In this document: in pieces, positions 15,072-23,682 of the stretch | How positions within the stretch are numbered: the stretch's first letter is position 1 | Layout: each line of letters starts with the position of its first letter | NCBI RefSeq assembly: GCF_000331775.1 | Contig: NZ_CAPJ01000237.1 | Span: 1 to 28,735, forward strand | DNA from: Xanthomonas translucens pv. translucens DSM 18974 | GTDB lineage: Bacteria > Pseudomonadota > Gammaproteobacteria > Xanthomonadales > Xanthomonadaceae | DNA length: 28,735 nt | Reading direction: 5' to 3' | The notes under the pieces: model-generated | Seen by the model: only the letters and a program-made list of their open reading frames with translations | Databases searched by the model: none | What the model was told of the DNA's origin: nothing | Translations under genes and position numbers: made by a program

Positions 15072-15357
15072 ATGAGGACGACTTCAGAATTTCTATTGGC
15101 CGCATTGTTGAATGTGCCTTTTGCCCTTTTAGCGCAGACGCCAGGCGTCAAGGCGGATAGCGTTGAAGCCTGATCTTACGCAAACAGCGCGATGCTCTCG
15201 GCGCAAGAGGCCGCAAGGCGGATTAACGTGCAGCAGGCCGCGCAACAGCAAGTTGCCGAGCAAGTGGAGAAATACAGGGATCGGTTGGCTGGTGCGTACT
15301 GGCAGGACGAACCCGAACTGAGGTTCGTGATTCGGCTCAAAGGAAACGCGTCCGTCC
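15072..15357 (+). pseudogene. 5' remnant of a second S1 protease gene
   Basis: The 5' region and the first ~95 codons match the protease gene at 12054 (AGGAGATTGAAG-ATG, MRTTSEFLLAALLNVPFALL, later EKYRDRLAGAYWQDEPELRF). A TGA replaces the codon after DSVEA, and the copy ends abruptly at the palindrome arms at 15361. The whole catalytic domain is missing. Together with the symE remnant it is a decayed second symE-protease module. Confidence 0.85.
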
Positions 15358-15360
15358 CTC

Positions 15361-15388
15361 TGCCCCTTTTGCACTGGCCCCTTTTGCA
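15361..15388 (+). repeat. two palindrome right-arm fragments in tandem
   Basis: TGCCCCTTTTGCACT and GGCCCCTTTTGCA are two outer right-arm ends of the island palindrome. They form the border between the protease remnant and the acylase gene, 25 bp from the acylase stop, and probably mark the right edge of the island. Confidence 0.6.
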
Positions 15389-15413
15389 GATCTTAGAGCA
15401 GACCAATGACGTA

Positions 15414-17822
15414 TCAGCGCATTCCAGCCGGCACCAGATCGATGACCTGTTCGGTAGCTGCGTCGATCGCCGCACGCGTGTACAACAGCGGGAAATACTT
15501 GCCCTGCAGCCATAATGGTGCAAGATCGCGGTAATGCTGGTTAGTTGGGTCGCCTGACTGGCCTGGATAGTTCACCGCACGCGAGTTGTCCCAATTGCCC
15601 AAGTCGATGATCAATCGTGCTGAGGGTCCAATGGTCTGGCGAAAATTGTTGGGGTCGTAACTGGACTGATTGGGCGTGTATGGACTGCCGCCTTTGGCGA
15701 ATGGACCGATGTCCAATAGAGCACGGTCGGCGCCAGCCGCCGCACTCAGAGGATGGGAGATGGCGTTGACGTGCAGCTTGCCCCATTGCCATTGGCTGTT
15801 GTCAGACCCTTGCAGTTCGGCAAGCGCTTTATACGCTTCTCCCAAGGTCTGCAATAGCAGTTCATCCCGTGCAGCGATGGGGTTTTGGCCGAAAGCGGAA
15901 TCGGGATGTTCGAGCGCGTTCAATAATACTTCCGTGTCAGGCGGCCCAAAGCTGGCGGCCTGCGTCGGCGTGAGCACCAACGCCTTGTAGGCATTGCCGA
16001 GATATCGGCTGAACCAGACTTCTTCGAGCGCGGCGGCGGGCGATGTCGCTGCAACCTTGCCATCCCATGGCTTGAGCAATGCAAGCGCCGCCGCCGTGGT
16101 GGCGTCCTGCGACTGCAGCGGCGCCAGTAGCGCGACCAGACGCTGTGCCGGCAATGACACCTGATCGTTCTGCAGCGCTTGCGAATCCTCCAACGTCACC
16201 TTCTGCAATTGCGCCAGCACCTGGCTAATGCGTGCGTGGCGCGCGCCGTTTGCCCACTCAAAACCGATCTTGCGCTCGGCCACCGGGTAGCCCGGCGGCA
16301 GATTCATTTCATTGGAGGTGGTGATAAAGCCCTGCGGTGGGTTTTCCGACGAAGGCAAGACATCGCCCTTCCAAACCCCCTGCCATTCGTAGCGACCATC
16401 CCCCGGCACCGGCATCAGGCCGTCCCAGTTATCGCGCCTTGGTGTCATGCCAGCCGTGACCCAACCGATATTCCCACTTACGTCTGCGTACACCTGGTTC
16501 ACCGATGGCGCCCCCCAGTGGGCGAGTGCGGCCGTGAACTGCGCATACGACGTGGCAGACAGATAGTTCAACGATCCCATGTAGGGGGCGCTGCCGGGCT
16601 GACTCCAAACCGAGCGTACAGCATAGGCCGTGTGGGTACCTGCATCGATGTAGATGACCGGACCATGCCGGGTGAACTGCAACGTCACCGCCTGTGCATC
16701 ACCGCCGCGCACAGCGATCTTTTCACGCTGCGTGGTCATCGCCTCCCAAGCACCGTTGTACCAATACTGCGATGCGTCCTTCGGGTTGAGACGATAGACG
16801 TAAAGGTCTTCCTGGTCGATATTGAAGATGGTGAGCCCGAACGCGATCTGCGCGTTATGGCCGATTGCCACGCCCGGAGCGGCAGGCTCGCCGGCGCCGA
16901 TGATGTCCAGATTTGGGCTATTTAGATGCACGAAATAGCGCAGACTGGGTACGGTATACGCGCGGTGCGGGTCATCGGCCAGCACCGCGTGACCAGTGGC
17001 CGATTTGTTTGGCGCGATCACCCAGTTGTTGCTGCCCTCGGTAAGGGCTTCCTCACCAAGCGCCAACGGCGAGGACATGGCGTTGGCCAACGGCTGGCCA
17101 GCGGCGAGCTTAGGGCTCTGCGTCGCCAGCTCGTAGACTTTCAACACGTCGCCCGGCAGGCACGGATCCAGGCCGTCCGGCACAACCGTTGTCCACGCCG
17201 GCTTCAATTGCAAGCGTAGTGCATCTACACCTAGCGATGCCTTGCACGCCACCTTGGCGCGAGCGACTTCGCTCTTGACGTTTCGGTTCAGCCCCGTGCT
17301 GCGGATACGCACTACGTCGTCCGGCGACCAGGACTCCGGTCGATAGCCGAAGGTGCGGAACTCATAAGGAAGCGCTCCTGGGTTACTCCCCAGCCAGGCG
17401 ATGTAGGCGTTGATGCCCGCAACGAAACGGGTGACATTGCGTTGAGCCGTCGGCCCATAGCGAGTCCATTCCTCGCGCATGCTGCCGCGGTAAAGGAACA
17501 AACGCGAGGCGCGATCCTGTTCTACATACGACGGGCCAAACGCCTCGGCCAGATGCCCCAGACCTTTGCGATGCAGTAAATCGAGCTGGAACAATCTGTC
17601 GCGCGCCACATTGAAGCCTTGCACAAAGAATACGTCGTCATCGCTCTCGGCATAGATGTGCGCAACGCCCCAGTGGTCCACCCGGATCTGTGCCCGCCGT
17701 TGCAAACCAGCGACGGTCAGCCTGACATTGCTGGGCTGGGCAGCGGTCGCATGAGCGTGAATGAACACGCTCATGCTGAGCGCAAACAGCAAACGGCTTG
17801 TCACCGAGATCACGTGGAACAT
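15414..17822 (-). CDS. penicillin-acylase-family (Ntn) hydrolase, secreted
   Basis: This 802-aa precursor has a signal peptide (residues 1-28, ending HAHATAAQ). The alpha-chain motifs are QIRVDHWGVAHIYAESDDDVFFVQGF and ARDRLFQLDLLHRKGLGHLAE (each read in two parts). A spacer ends at the autocatalytic junction TEG|SNNWVI, making Ser264 the N-terminal nucleophile of the beta-chain. Downstream HRAYTVPSLRYFVHL, GVAIGHNAQIAFGLT and FTRHGPV are typical of the beta-chain. Family members hydrolyse penicillins, cephalosporins, glutaryl amides or acyl-homoserine lactones; the substrate here is not predictable. The full length fits an intact enzyme. It is chromosome-like in composition, faces the island with its 3' end, and has no visible operon partner. 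Quorum quenching is one possible role. Confidence 0.9.
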   Translation of the reverse strand: MFHVISVTSRLLFALSMSVFIHAHATAAQPSNVRLTVAGLQRRAQIRVDHWGVAHIYAESDDDVFFVQGFNVARDRLFQLDLLHRKGLGHLAEAFGPSYVEQDRASRLFLYRGSMREEWTRYGPTAQRNVTRFVAGINAYIAWLGSNPGALPYEFRTFGYRPESWSPDDVVRIRSTGLNRNVKSEVARAKVACKASLGVDALRLQLKPAWTTVVPDGLDPCLPGDVLKVYELATQSPKLAAGQPLANAMSSPLALGEEALTEGSNNWVIAPNKSATGHAVLADDPHRAYTVPSLRYFVHLNSPNLDIIGAGEPAAPGVAIGHNAQIAFGLTIFNIDQEDLYVYRLNPKDASQYWYNGAWEAMTTQREKIAVRGGDAQAVTLQFTRHGPVIYIDAGTHTAYAVRSVWSQPGSAPYMGSLNYLSATSYAQFTAALAHWGAPSVNQVYADVSGNIGWVTAGMTPRRDNWDGLMPVPGDGRYEWQGVWKGDVLPSSENPPQGFITTSNEMNLPPGYPVAERKIGFEWANGARHARISQVLAQLQKVTLEDSQALQNDQVSLPAQRLVALLAPLQSQDATTAAALALLKPWDGKVAATSPAAALEEVWFSRYLGNAYKALVLTPTQAASFGPPDTEVLLNALEHPDSAFGQNPIAARDELLLQTLGEAYKALAELQGSDNSQWQWGKLHVNAISHPLSAAAGADRALLDIGPFAKGGSPYTPNQSSYDPNNFRQTIGPSARLIIDLGNWDNSRAVNYPGQSGDPTNQHYRDLAPLWLQGKYFPLLYTRAAIDAATEQVIDLVPAGMR

Positions 17823-17934
17823 CCTATGCAGGGTAATACCTGAGCGTGTAACTCACGGCGAAATCAAATACAAAGATGGCCGGGATTGCCGCTGTCCATG
17901 CCATTGCACGCGTTCCACAAGCACGAAATTTTTA

Positions 17935-18290
17935 TCGTAGCCCAAGGGCGGCAGGCCGCGAGTAGACAACCAAAGCGCGCTCAACGACATCGTGTGTGTG
18001 CTGCGCACCGGCATCGCGGGAGAATCTGCCGCGGAAGCTGAGCGACCGCAGTGGTATGACTGATGGCGCCGATCGCGCGGCTGGCAAGCCGCTGGTGCGT
18101 GGCACCGTGACCACCTGAAGCGACGAGGGATGACCCCATGCACCGCCCGCAAGGGCGTGGAACGCAACGATCGCCTGGGCCGGTACCGCTGGGTGGTTGA
18201 ACGCACGCATGCCTGGTTTGCCGGCATGGGAAAACTGCGGACCCGCTTCGGACGCCGGATCGACATCCACCTGGCTCTGCTGTCCGTTGC
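17935..18290 (+). pseudogene. IS5-group transposase remnant with internal deletion
   Basis: The N-terminal part PKGGRPRVDNQSALNDIVCV then LRTGIA, continued in another frame as NLPRKLSDRSGMT and WRRSRGWQAAGAWH, matches the DUF4096 region of IS5-group transposases. It jumps straight to the C-terminal part DHLKRRGMTPCTARKGVERN, RYRWVVERTHAWFAGMGKLR and FGRRIDIHLALL. The middle DDE region is missing and there are frameshifts, so it is dead. The 17823-17934 stretch before it holds only the acylase 5' flank. Confidence 0.8.
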
Positions 18291-18520
18291 ACTCCATCTC
18301 CGTGGCGTGCAAGGCATGCAGCTTGCGCTTGTCCTTGGGGCGCTGGCGCCAGATCCGCTCCGCCCGCTCCAACCACCTGCGGCGATGGCCGGGCGCTGTG
18401 TTCCAGGGTCTCCCGCTTGCGTCCGATGTCCCGGATCACCTGGCCCAGCACGCTGCGTTGCCGACGCCGCACCCGCTTGAACTGGCGCGCGTGGGCGTAG
18501 CCGCCGGCCCGCCGGCTCAG
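18284..18520 (-). pseudogene. second transposase fragment, opposite strand
   Basis: Minus-strand frames give GGYAHARQFKRVRRRQRSVL, GQVIRDIGRKRE and, after a frameshift, LERAERIWRQRPKDKRKLHA then LHATEMEC, typical of a second IS5-type transposase (helical part preceding the LHAPEVEC motif). It abuts the plus-strand fragment at about 18285, so one IS probably inserted into or recombined with another before both decayed. 18521-18709 shows no gene. Confidence 0.65.
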
Positions 18521-18709
18521 TCCTGGCGCTTCGCGCTCACATGCACGCCGTTGGCTGTCGCCGGATCGCTACGCCACAAAACAATGGCAATGCAATGACA
18601 GTGCGCCTCGAGGTTCTGCTGGAAGCACACTATTTCGCGCCACGCAGGACCGGCTGCACATGTTTGTTCACATTACCTAAACCAGCCAGACATCTCGGTT
18701 GGTATCCGT

Positions 18710-18721
18710 CCCCCCCCCCCC
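18710..18721 (+). repeat. 12-C homopolymer tract before effector-like gene 1
   Basis: Twelve consecutive C residues lie 22 bp upstream of the ATG at 18744. Tracts of this length are prone to slippage. It is in the presumed 5' untranslated region, or in frame if the upstream TTG at 18699 is used. It could cause phase-variable expression, or be a sequencing-sensitive site. Confidence 0.8.
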
Positions 18722-18743
18722 ACGGACCATTGATGGTGACCAA

Positions 18744-20798
18744 ATGAAACCACAGGCCCCAGGCCCCTCTTCCTCAGTCTCAACGCACGCGCCTTCGGAT
18801 AAAGAAGCAGTCGTGACAATTGAATCCCCCTCATCGCCGGCAGCGGCGCCGATCGACCCGGCCTTGTCAGCGCTCACCCCGCGCAGCCGCTCCACCGCAT
18901 CGGCCGCCGCCTCCATGCGCTCCTCTGCGACCGATGACCTCTTGCTTGAATCGCACCCGCCCTCGCTAGAGGACACCGCCCACACCTCCGCGTCGGCAAC
19001 GCTCGCCACGCGCGCGAGCGCCGCGCTGACAAGCGGCGTTAAGCGAGCGTCCACTGCGCTATCGACAGCCGCCTCCAATCTCTGGTCGCTCTCCGACCTG
19101 CGCACGATGCTGCAGATGCATGCGGACGATCCGGCGTTCTTGACGGTCATGAAAGGCGAGGATCCGGAAAGAATGACGCCGCATACCTTGTCGTCCTGTC
19201 GACAGCAAATGCAGGACCTCAGCGAACTCATCAAACATGCAGAAGGGCTGGGAACGCATCAGCGCAAGCAGTTGCAGAGCGACATCAAGGCCGTAATGGA
19301 CGCCCTGCAGCCGCTCGATCACGCCACCCCGGTCAGCTCACGCGTCTTGAAGTCGATCGCCAATCTCGTCAATTTCTGGCCGGTCGTGGTTCCCAGCCCG
19401 CTGATGGGCAAGCAGGCAAAAACCTTCGCCTTCACGATGTCCACTGCCACCAAGGGCGTGCTCGCGCTGTCTGCCTCGGCGTTGCGCCCCAGCGCCGACG
19501 GCCTGCCCTTTCCGCTCGCCGGAGGTCAGCTGGGCCGCGAGGCCAACGAAGGGCATCTCTACAACGTGCTGATCAACACGCTTTTTCTCACCACCGAACT
19601 TCCGAAGAAATTCGGCGACCCGGCGTTGCGCAAGCAAGCCGAGGCGGTCAGCCAGAATATGGCGTATGGCGCAGGCCTTTCGGTGACCTTCACGGCCATC
19701 ATGCTGACCCCCTTTCTGTGGAACAGCCTCAGCAAACTCGGCAACAACCTGCTGGACAAAGGCGCACGCGTTGGGGCAGCCACAGCGCAGGCGGTGGGTC
19801 TGAACAAACAGGCGCAGCAACTACGCGCGCGCCTGACGCCTGCCCAGATCAATGAAGCGCTGCGCGACCAGCTACTGCAAATCCGCGGACAAGTGGACGC
19901 CTCATGCGACGCCTTTCAAAAGGCGCGCCGAGACTTCGTCGGTGAGGGCGGAGGCAAGGAACTCACCAGAACGGTGAATATGCAATGCACGCATTTGCTG
20001 GAAACGCTGGACGCGTGCAGCAAACGGCTCGCCAGCGTACTGCAGCTCGATGGCAACCAGACGCCGAGTCTGCCGCGCGAAATTCACAACCAGGATTTCT
20101 CCTCCAAGTTGGCATTGACGCTACTGGCCACCGCGGTGACCGGCTCGACCATCTACCTCGTCCAGCCGGATCGTTTGGGGACGATCAATCTGCTCAGCGA
20201 CACCTGCATCGTGACCGCGGTGATGGGGCAATCGGCATGGAACAAGCAGGCCACTCGGCAGGACGCAATGGAACGTTTCAAGGGCATGTGCGGGGGCAGC
20301 ATGGTCATCGCGCTTGCGCTGGGCGCAGAGAAACTGTCCAAGACGTTCGCCGACAAGAGCCTGATCGAGTCCTCGCCCAATGCGCAGTTCTATGCCGGCG
20401 TCATCATGTCGTTGATGGCGGTGACGATGCCGGGCCCGATCGCCCGTAGCGCAGAAATGGCGATGAACCTGGCAGGAAGCGGCCTGAAGCGTCTATTCAC
20501 CGGCCCCGACGGAACCGCACTCGCGACAGGCGCACCTGGCTCTCCCGAGGAAATGCAGGAACGCTTGGAGAGCACCGCACGATACCTGGAAGAATTGTCC
20601 CCGGAGCAGCAGGACGCTTACGCAAGAATGGTCGGCGAGAACGTCGCGCAGGCGGTGCAACATGCCGGTGCGCAGGCGCAGGCGCAGGCGCAGGTGCCGC
20701 ACAGCAGCGTCACCATCACCGAGATCGAAGACGACGACCAACCCGCTGCGCCCGAGCAGGTGGCGGCGAGCAGTGCGAACCGGCCGCGCGCCGACTGA
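18744..20798 (+). CDS. candidate type III effector with hydrophobic segments
   Basis: This 684-aa protein has an N-terminal ~110 residues rich in Ser, Ala, Pro and Thr (MKPQAPGPSSSVSTHAPSD, SPSSPAAAP, STASAAASMRSSAT), as in Xanthomonas type III secretion signals, and no Sec signal peptide. The rest is helical, with hydrophobic stretches near residues 308-326, 455-474, 518-528 and 549-563. The acidic C-terminus (EIEDDD) follows an AQAQAQAQ run encoded by four GCGCAG repeats (20670-20693). Size and membrane-like segments recall the XopF group, but I cannot confirm this by reading. ATG 18744 is preferred over TTG 18699, which would run through the C tract. No convincing PIP box was found. IS remnants upstream and a second effector-like gene downstream support a virulence patch. 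Confidence 0.6.
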   Translation: MKPQAPGPSSSVSTHAPSDKEAVVTIESPSSPAAAPIDPALSALTPRSRSTASAAASMRSSATDDLLLESHPPSLEDTAHTSASATLATRASAALTSGVKRASTALSTAASNLWSLSDLRTMLQMHADDPAFLTVMKGEDPERMTPHTLSSCRQQMQDLSELIKHAEGLGTHQRKQLQSDIKAVMDALQPLDHATPVSSRVLKSIANLVNFWPVVVPSPLMGKQAKTFAFTMSTATKGVLALSASALRPSADGLPFPLAGGQLGREANEGHLYNVLINTLFLTTELPKKFGDPALRKQAEAVSQNMAYGAGLSVTFTAIMLTPFLWNSLSKLGNNLLDKGARVGAATAQAVGLNKQAQQLRARLTPAQINEALRDQLLQIRGQVDASCDAFQKARRDFVGEGGGKELTRTVNMQCTHLLETLDACSKRLASVLQLDGNQTPSLPREIHNQDFSSKLALTLLATAVTGSTIYLVQPDRLGTINLLSDTCIVTAVMGQSAWNKQATRQDAMERFKGMCGGSMVIALALGAEKLSKTFADKSLIESSPNAQFYAGVIMSLMAVTMPGPIARSAEMAMNLAGSGLKRLFTGPDGTALATGAPGSPEEMQERLESTARYLEELSPEQQDAYARMVGENVAQAVQHAGAQAQAQAQVPHSSVTITEIEDDDQPAAPEQVAASSANRPRAD
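20670..20693 (+). repeat. four tandem GCGCAG hexamers
   Basis: Four exact GCGCAG units encode Ala-Gln repeats near the C-terminus of effector-like gene 1. Being a multiple of three, copy-number changes would lengthen or shorten the linker without a frameshift. Confidence 0.85.
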
Positions 20799-21090
20799 GC
20801 GCTTGCACGCTGTGCGATGCCGTCGCCGCAAACGCGGCAAAGCCGGTATCGGTGCGTGGCCTGGTGCTGTCACGGCACGCATGTGGGGAGGCCATCGAAC
20901 TCAACCGCTTCCGATCAAAACGCACCATTTCGCAGGATCTGCTTATTGCCGAGCTTTTCCCGCCGATGGGCCATCACCGACGGGAGGCCTGACACAGGGG
21001 CAAGAGGCTGAGGTTTCCCCACGTTTTTCAGGTGACAGACCTCATGTTGTGACTGGCCTGCGCTGATAGCTGGCGCAATGCGTGGAACAT
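20799..21090. other. gene-free stretch between effector gene 1 and the palindrome
   Basis: Open frames here lack ribosome sites and family motifs. It may contain decayed mobile DNA but nothing I can name. Confidence 0.4.
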
Positions 21091-21193
21091 GGCAAATAAA
21101 AGGAAGGGTAAATAAAAGCAAATAAAAGGACCAAGCAAATAAAAGGACCAGAGGAAGTATCTGTTTCAAAACCAGCTTTCCTCCGGCCCTTTT
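21091..21193 (+). repeat. island palindrome outlier with AATAAAAGG tandem repeats
   Basis: Four imperfect GCAAATAAAAGGA-type units (about 21091-21147) lead into AAAAGGACCAGAGGAAG facing CTTTCCTCCGGCCCTTTT (21141-21157 with 21176-21193). It belongs to the same family as the island palindromes, though 6 kb away, with expanded left-arm fragments as in copy 2. Confidence 0.7.
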
Positions 21194-21217
21194 GTCCTGA
21201 AGCGCCGGCCGGCACGC

Positions 21218-21457
21218 TCAACGCGGCGTGCCGGCCACACGCTTGGCGGACGGCGCGCGTCGCAGTTCCTGTTGCAATCGCCAACGCGCCGCATAGACAT
21301 CCACTCTGGCATCGCCGATGAGCGATGCATACGCCTGCGCAAGCTCGGGTTCGATCAGTCTGGCCTCGAGGCCGCGGCCCTGTTCGTACTGGGGCTGGAT
21401 CCGGTCATTGCAGCGTGGCGATCGCGTGCACAGGTGCGCGTCGCGGCGAAATGACAA
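21218..21457 (-). pseudogene. unidentified C-terminal gene fragment
   Basis: The minus-strand frame ends in LEARLIEPELAQAYASLIGD then ARVDVYAARWRLQQELRRAP and a stop at 21218. This looks like a genuine helical protein end, but the upstream part (MSFRRDAHLCTRSPR) does not, and there is no ribosome site. It lies downstream of effector-like gene 2 on the same strand and may be a remnant of another gene. I do not recognise the family. Confidence 0.3.
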
Positions 21458-21499
21458 TCGGATCGCTTCAGGCTGCGTCGCCTCGCGGCCTCGCCCCGA

Positions 21500-23146
21500 T
21501 CATGTCCGGGCTCTGTGCACGATGTCGTTGATAAAGCCGGCATTGCGCTCCAATACCTGGTCCACCAAGCTGGCATCCGGCATCCATGGGGCTTTGGCAA
21601 TATCGCCCAAGCCTTGATGCAACGCAAGCAGCGATGCAGTCGAAGCGTGGACATCGAGCGCGGCATACCAGCGTTTGACCGCTTGCGCTTCAGGTGTGGC
21701 GTTCTGGTGCAGTGCGTCGCGCAGGCAGTCGACGACGGCGGCGTGGACTGATTCAAGACCCCTGGCATAGCGGCTTTTCATCACGCTGCCGTCGAGCAGC
21801 ACATCCAGCGCGAGTGCGGGATTGTCGATAACCTTTCCCCAGCCATGCCGCGGCGGATTCCGTGGACCTGCGGGTGTGTCGTTCTCCCATTCGTAGCGGA
21901 ATCCGGTGACATCGATGCTCACGGTCTTGTTCCGGCCGTCGTCGCCCGGGACGACCAGCATGTTGTCCGGCCCAAGATCGGAATCTTCGCCCAGGGTGAA
22001 TCTGGCCAGCAGGGAAACGAACAGGCCGTCCAATCCCTTGTCGTCCAACGTTTCCTTCAGCGCCTGCTTGCCCGCGCGAAGATGGTCGGGGTTATTGATC
22101 TGCGCCATCAGCGCTTGTGCCTGCGTGAGTTCATCCGAATTCGCGCTGCTTGTGGCCGGGGGTGCCTTGACCAGGGCGGCGGCACGCTTGGCGTCCTTGA
22201 GCGACACGCCGCGCGGAAGAAAGGCCTCGGTCAGGAACGTATCCAGCGGCTTGGCCTCCGGGATGAGCCGGGACGCAATCAGCGCATTGTTCTGCACGGC
22301 CAGCAGGGATGAATCGGGCATGTGCTTCTTCGGCAAGTAAGTGCCTTGCAATGCGTTGACCAATTGCTGCCCAGCTGCCACGTTGATGACGTCGAACAAT
22401 ATCGGCACACCGAGCGTATTCCTCAATTGAGGGTCTGCGTCAACGAGGCTTGCATGAATGTCGCCGACATCGGCGATGTCCAACGTGTCGGTCTTCGCTT
22501 TGTCTGCGAGTTGCTTGCCCTTGTCCGTCTGCAGAAAGGCGTGGAACGCCTGGATCAGCACTTGCTTCTGGTTCCCCTGCTTGGGGTCGGTCTTCAAGAG
22601 CCTGGCCGCGCCGCCGACGATGTAGCCAAGGCGCTTGTTCGCCTCGTCGACCTGTCCGTCCACGCAAAAAGTGACCGCTTGACCCAGCAGGCTGCGCGAG
22701 ATTCCGGTTTTGACGAGATGCTCTTGGCCGTCGATCATGCCGATCATGCCGACGTCGCTGCCGCCCAGCACCTTCTTCGAGCGCGAGAACACCACGCCAT
22801 TGCCGGACATCGCCGTTGCCGCCGGAACGCGGCCGGCATCGCGGTCGGTCGACAGGAACGACAGATGTCTGACGATCGAGAACATGTGCCGATCGGGGCG
22901 ATCGGCGTGCGCCGGCGATGCGGCATGGGGCATTGGCGCGGAACTCGCTGCGGGCGGCGTCGCGCTCGCGCGTGGAGGCGATGCCGCGCCACCCGGCGCG
23001 CTCCTGCGCGGCGCCAGTCCCGCCAGCCGAGGGTCGCCAGCGTGCTCGCGCGTCGGAGCGGCAGGGGCGCTTTGCGGCTGTCGATCGCTGTTGACAGTGG
23101 GCGGCGAACCCGCGGTTCCCGCCGAGCGATTGATACGAGAGTCCAT
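21500..23146 (-). CDS. candidate type III effector with kinase-like motifs
   Basis: This 548-aa protein starts with ~85 residues rich in Ser, Pro and Ala (SAGTAGSPPTVNSDRQPQSA, SPPRASATPPAASSAPMPHA) and has no Sec signal, consistent with type III secretion. The core has a possible ATP-binding lysine in GQEHLVKTG (Lys146). A catalytic-loop-like LGEDSDLGPDNMLVV (Asp390-x4-Asn395) and a DFG-like SIDVTGF (Asp412) follow. The D-x4-N...ID pattern resembles PI3/PI4-kinase and related folds rather than classical HRD protein kinases. ATG 23146 is chosen because an imperfect PIP box lies at 23210-23234, overlapping the alternative start at 23221, so transcription should begin downstream of it. The effector name is not assigned. 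Confidence 0.6.
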   Translation of the reverse strand: MDSRINRSAGTAGSPPTVNSDRQPQSAPAAPTREHAGDPRLAGLAPRRSAPGGAASPPRASATPPAASSAPMPHAASPAHADRPDRHMFSIVRHLSFLSTDRDAGRVPAATAMSGNGVVFSRSKKVLGGSDVGMIGMIDGQEHLVKTGISRSLLGQAVTFCVDGQVDEANKRLGYIVGGAARLLKTDPKQGNQKQVLIQAFHAFLQTDKGKQLADKAKTDTLDIADVGDIHASLVDADPQLRNTLGVPILFDVINVAAGQQLVNALQGTYLPKKHMPDSSLLAVQNNALIASRLIPEAKPLDTFLTEAFLPRGVSLKDAKRAAALVKAPPATSSANSDELTQAQALMAQINNPDHLRAGKQALKETLDDKGLDGLFVSLLARFTLGEDSDLGPDNMLVVPGDDGRNKTVSIDVTGFRYEWENDTPAGPRNPPRHGWGKVIDNPALALDVLLDGSVMKSRYARGLESVHAAVVDCLRDALHQNATPEAQAVKRWYAALDVHASTASLLALHQGLGDIAKAPWMPDASLVDQVLERNAGFINDIVHRART

Positions 23147-23209
23147 GAGGCGTCCATCAACCAATGGCGAAATGGTCCAATGCACAGGAGCGCGATGCAA
23201 CGCCGCTGG

Positions 23210-23234
23210 GCGCAATCGCAAACGGATAAGCGAA
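23210..23234 (-). promoter_or_regulatory. imperfect PIP box (TTCGC-N15-TGCGC)
   Basis: Read on the minus strand, TTCGC is followed after 15 bp by TGCGC, one mismatch from the TTCGC-N15-TTCGC plant-inducible-promoter box bound by HrpX. It lies 64 bp upstream of the ATG of effector-like gene 2, on the correct strand. No good -10 (TANNNT) was seen 30-32 bp downstream. Confidence 0.4.
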
Positions 23235-23682
23235 CAAACGCTTCGCGCAACATCGGAACCGGATAGCGGAATCTTGGGCCTGCGCCCGCTTCAGGTCCGT
23301 TCACACTCGGGCCCTGCATCTGCGACACGCGCGCGCTGCATGAGGCGACGGAAAAGGCCGCGTCGAGCTGATCGCATCGGCTGAAATTCCGGCGAAATCG
23401 CTCCGATCGCCGGAACAACCCTTCGACTTGGTGCCGCTTTTTTGTAGACTTCCCGAGCGTGGTTCCATGACGGCCATTGCGGAGGATTGGGCGGCGCGAC
23501 CGGATCGACCTCCCGCTGCCGCCTTGGAGCGGCCATGCCTGAACACGCGACGTGGTTTGGCGTCCACCGGGCAAGGCAATAGGTTGACCGAGGCGCAGCC
23601 GTGGGCCAAGGTCCGCCTGGTCCGTGACATCACCGGCAGGGCGCGGAACCCAGCCGGCCCGAACCATCGCAGGAGCTAGCCC
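23235..23682. other. gene-free stretch between effector 2 and queH
   Basis: This presumably holds the divergent promoters of effector-like gene 2 and queH. Open frames present have neither motif nor ribosome site. Confidence 0.4.

Noticed and set aside
18634..18658. Possible PIP box upstream of effector-like gene 1 (TTCGC-N15-CTGCA)
   Set aside because: The second half matches poorly and no -10 element follows at the right distance.
23428..23679. 83-codon plus-strand ORF upstream of queH
   Set aside because: No motif, composition typical of random high-GC frames, and no ribosome site.
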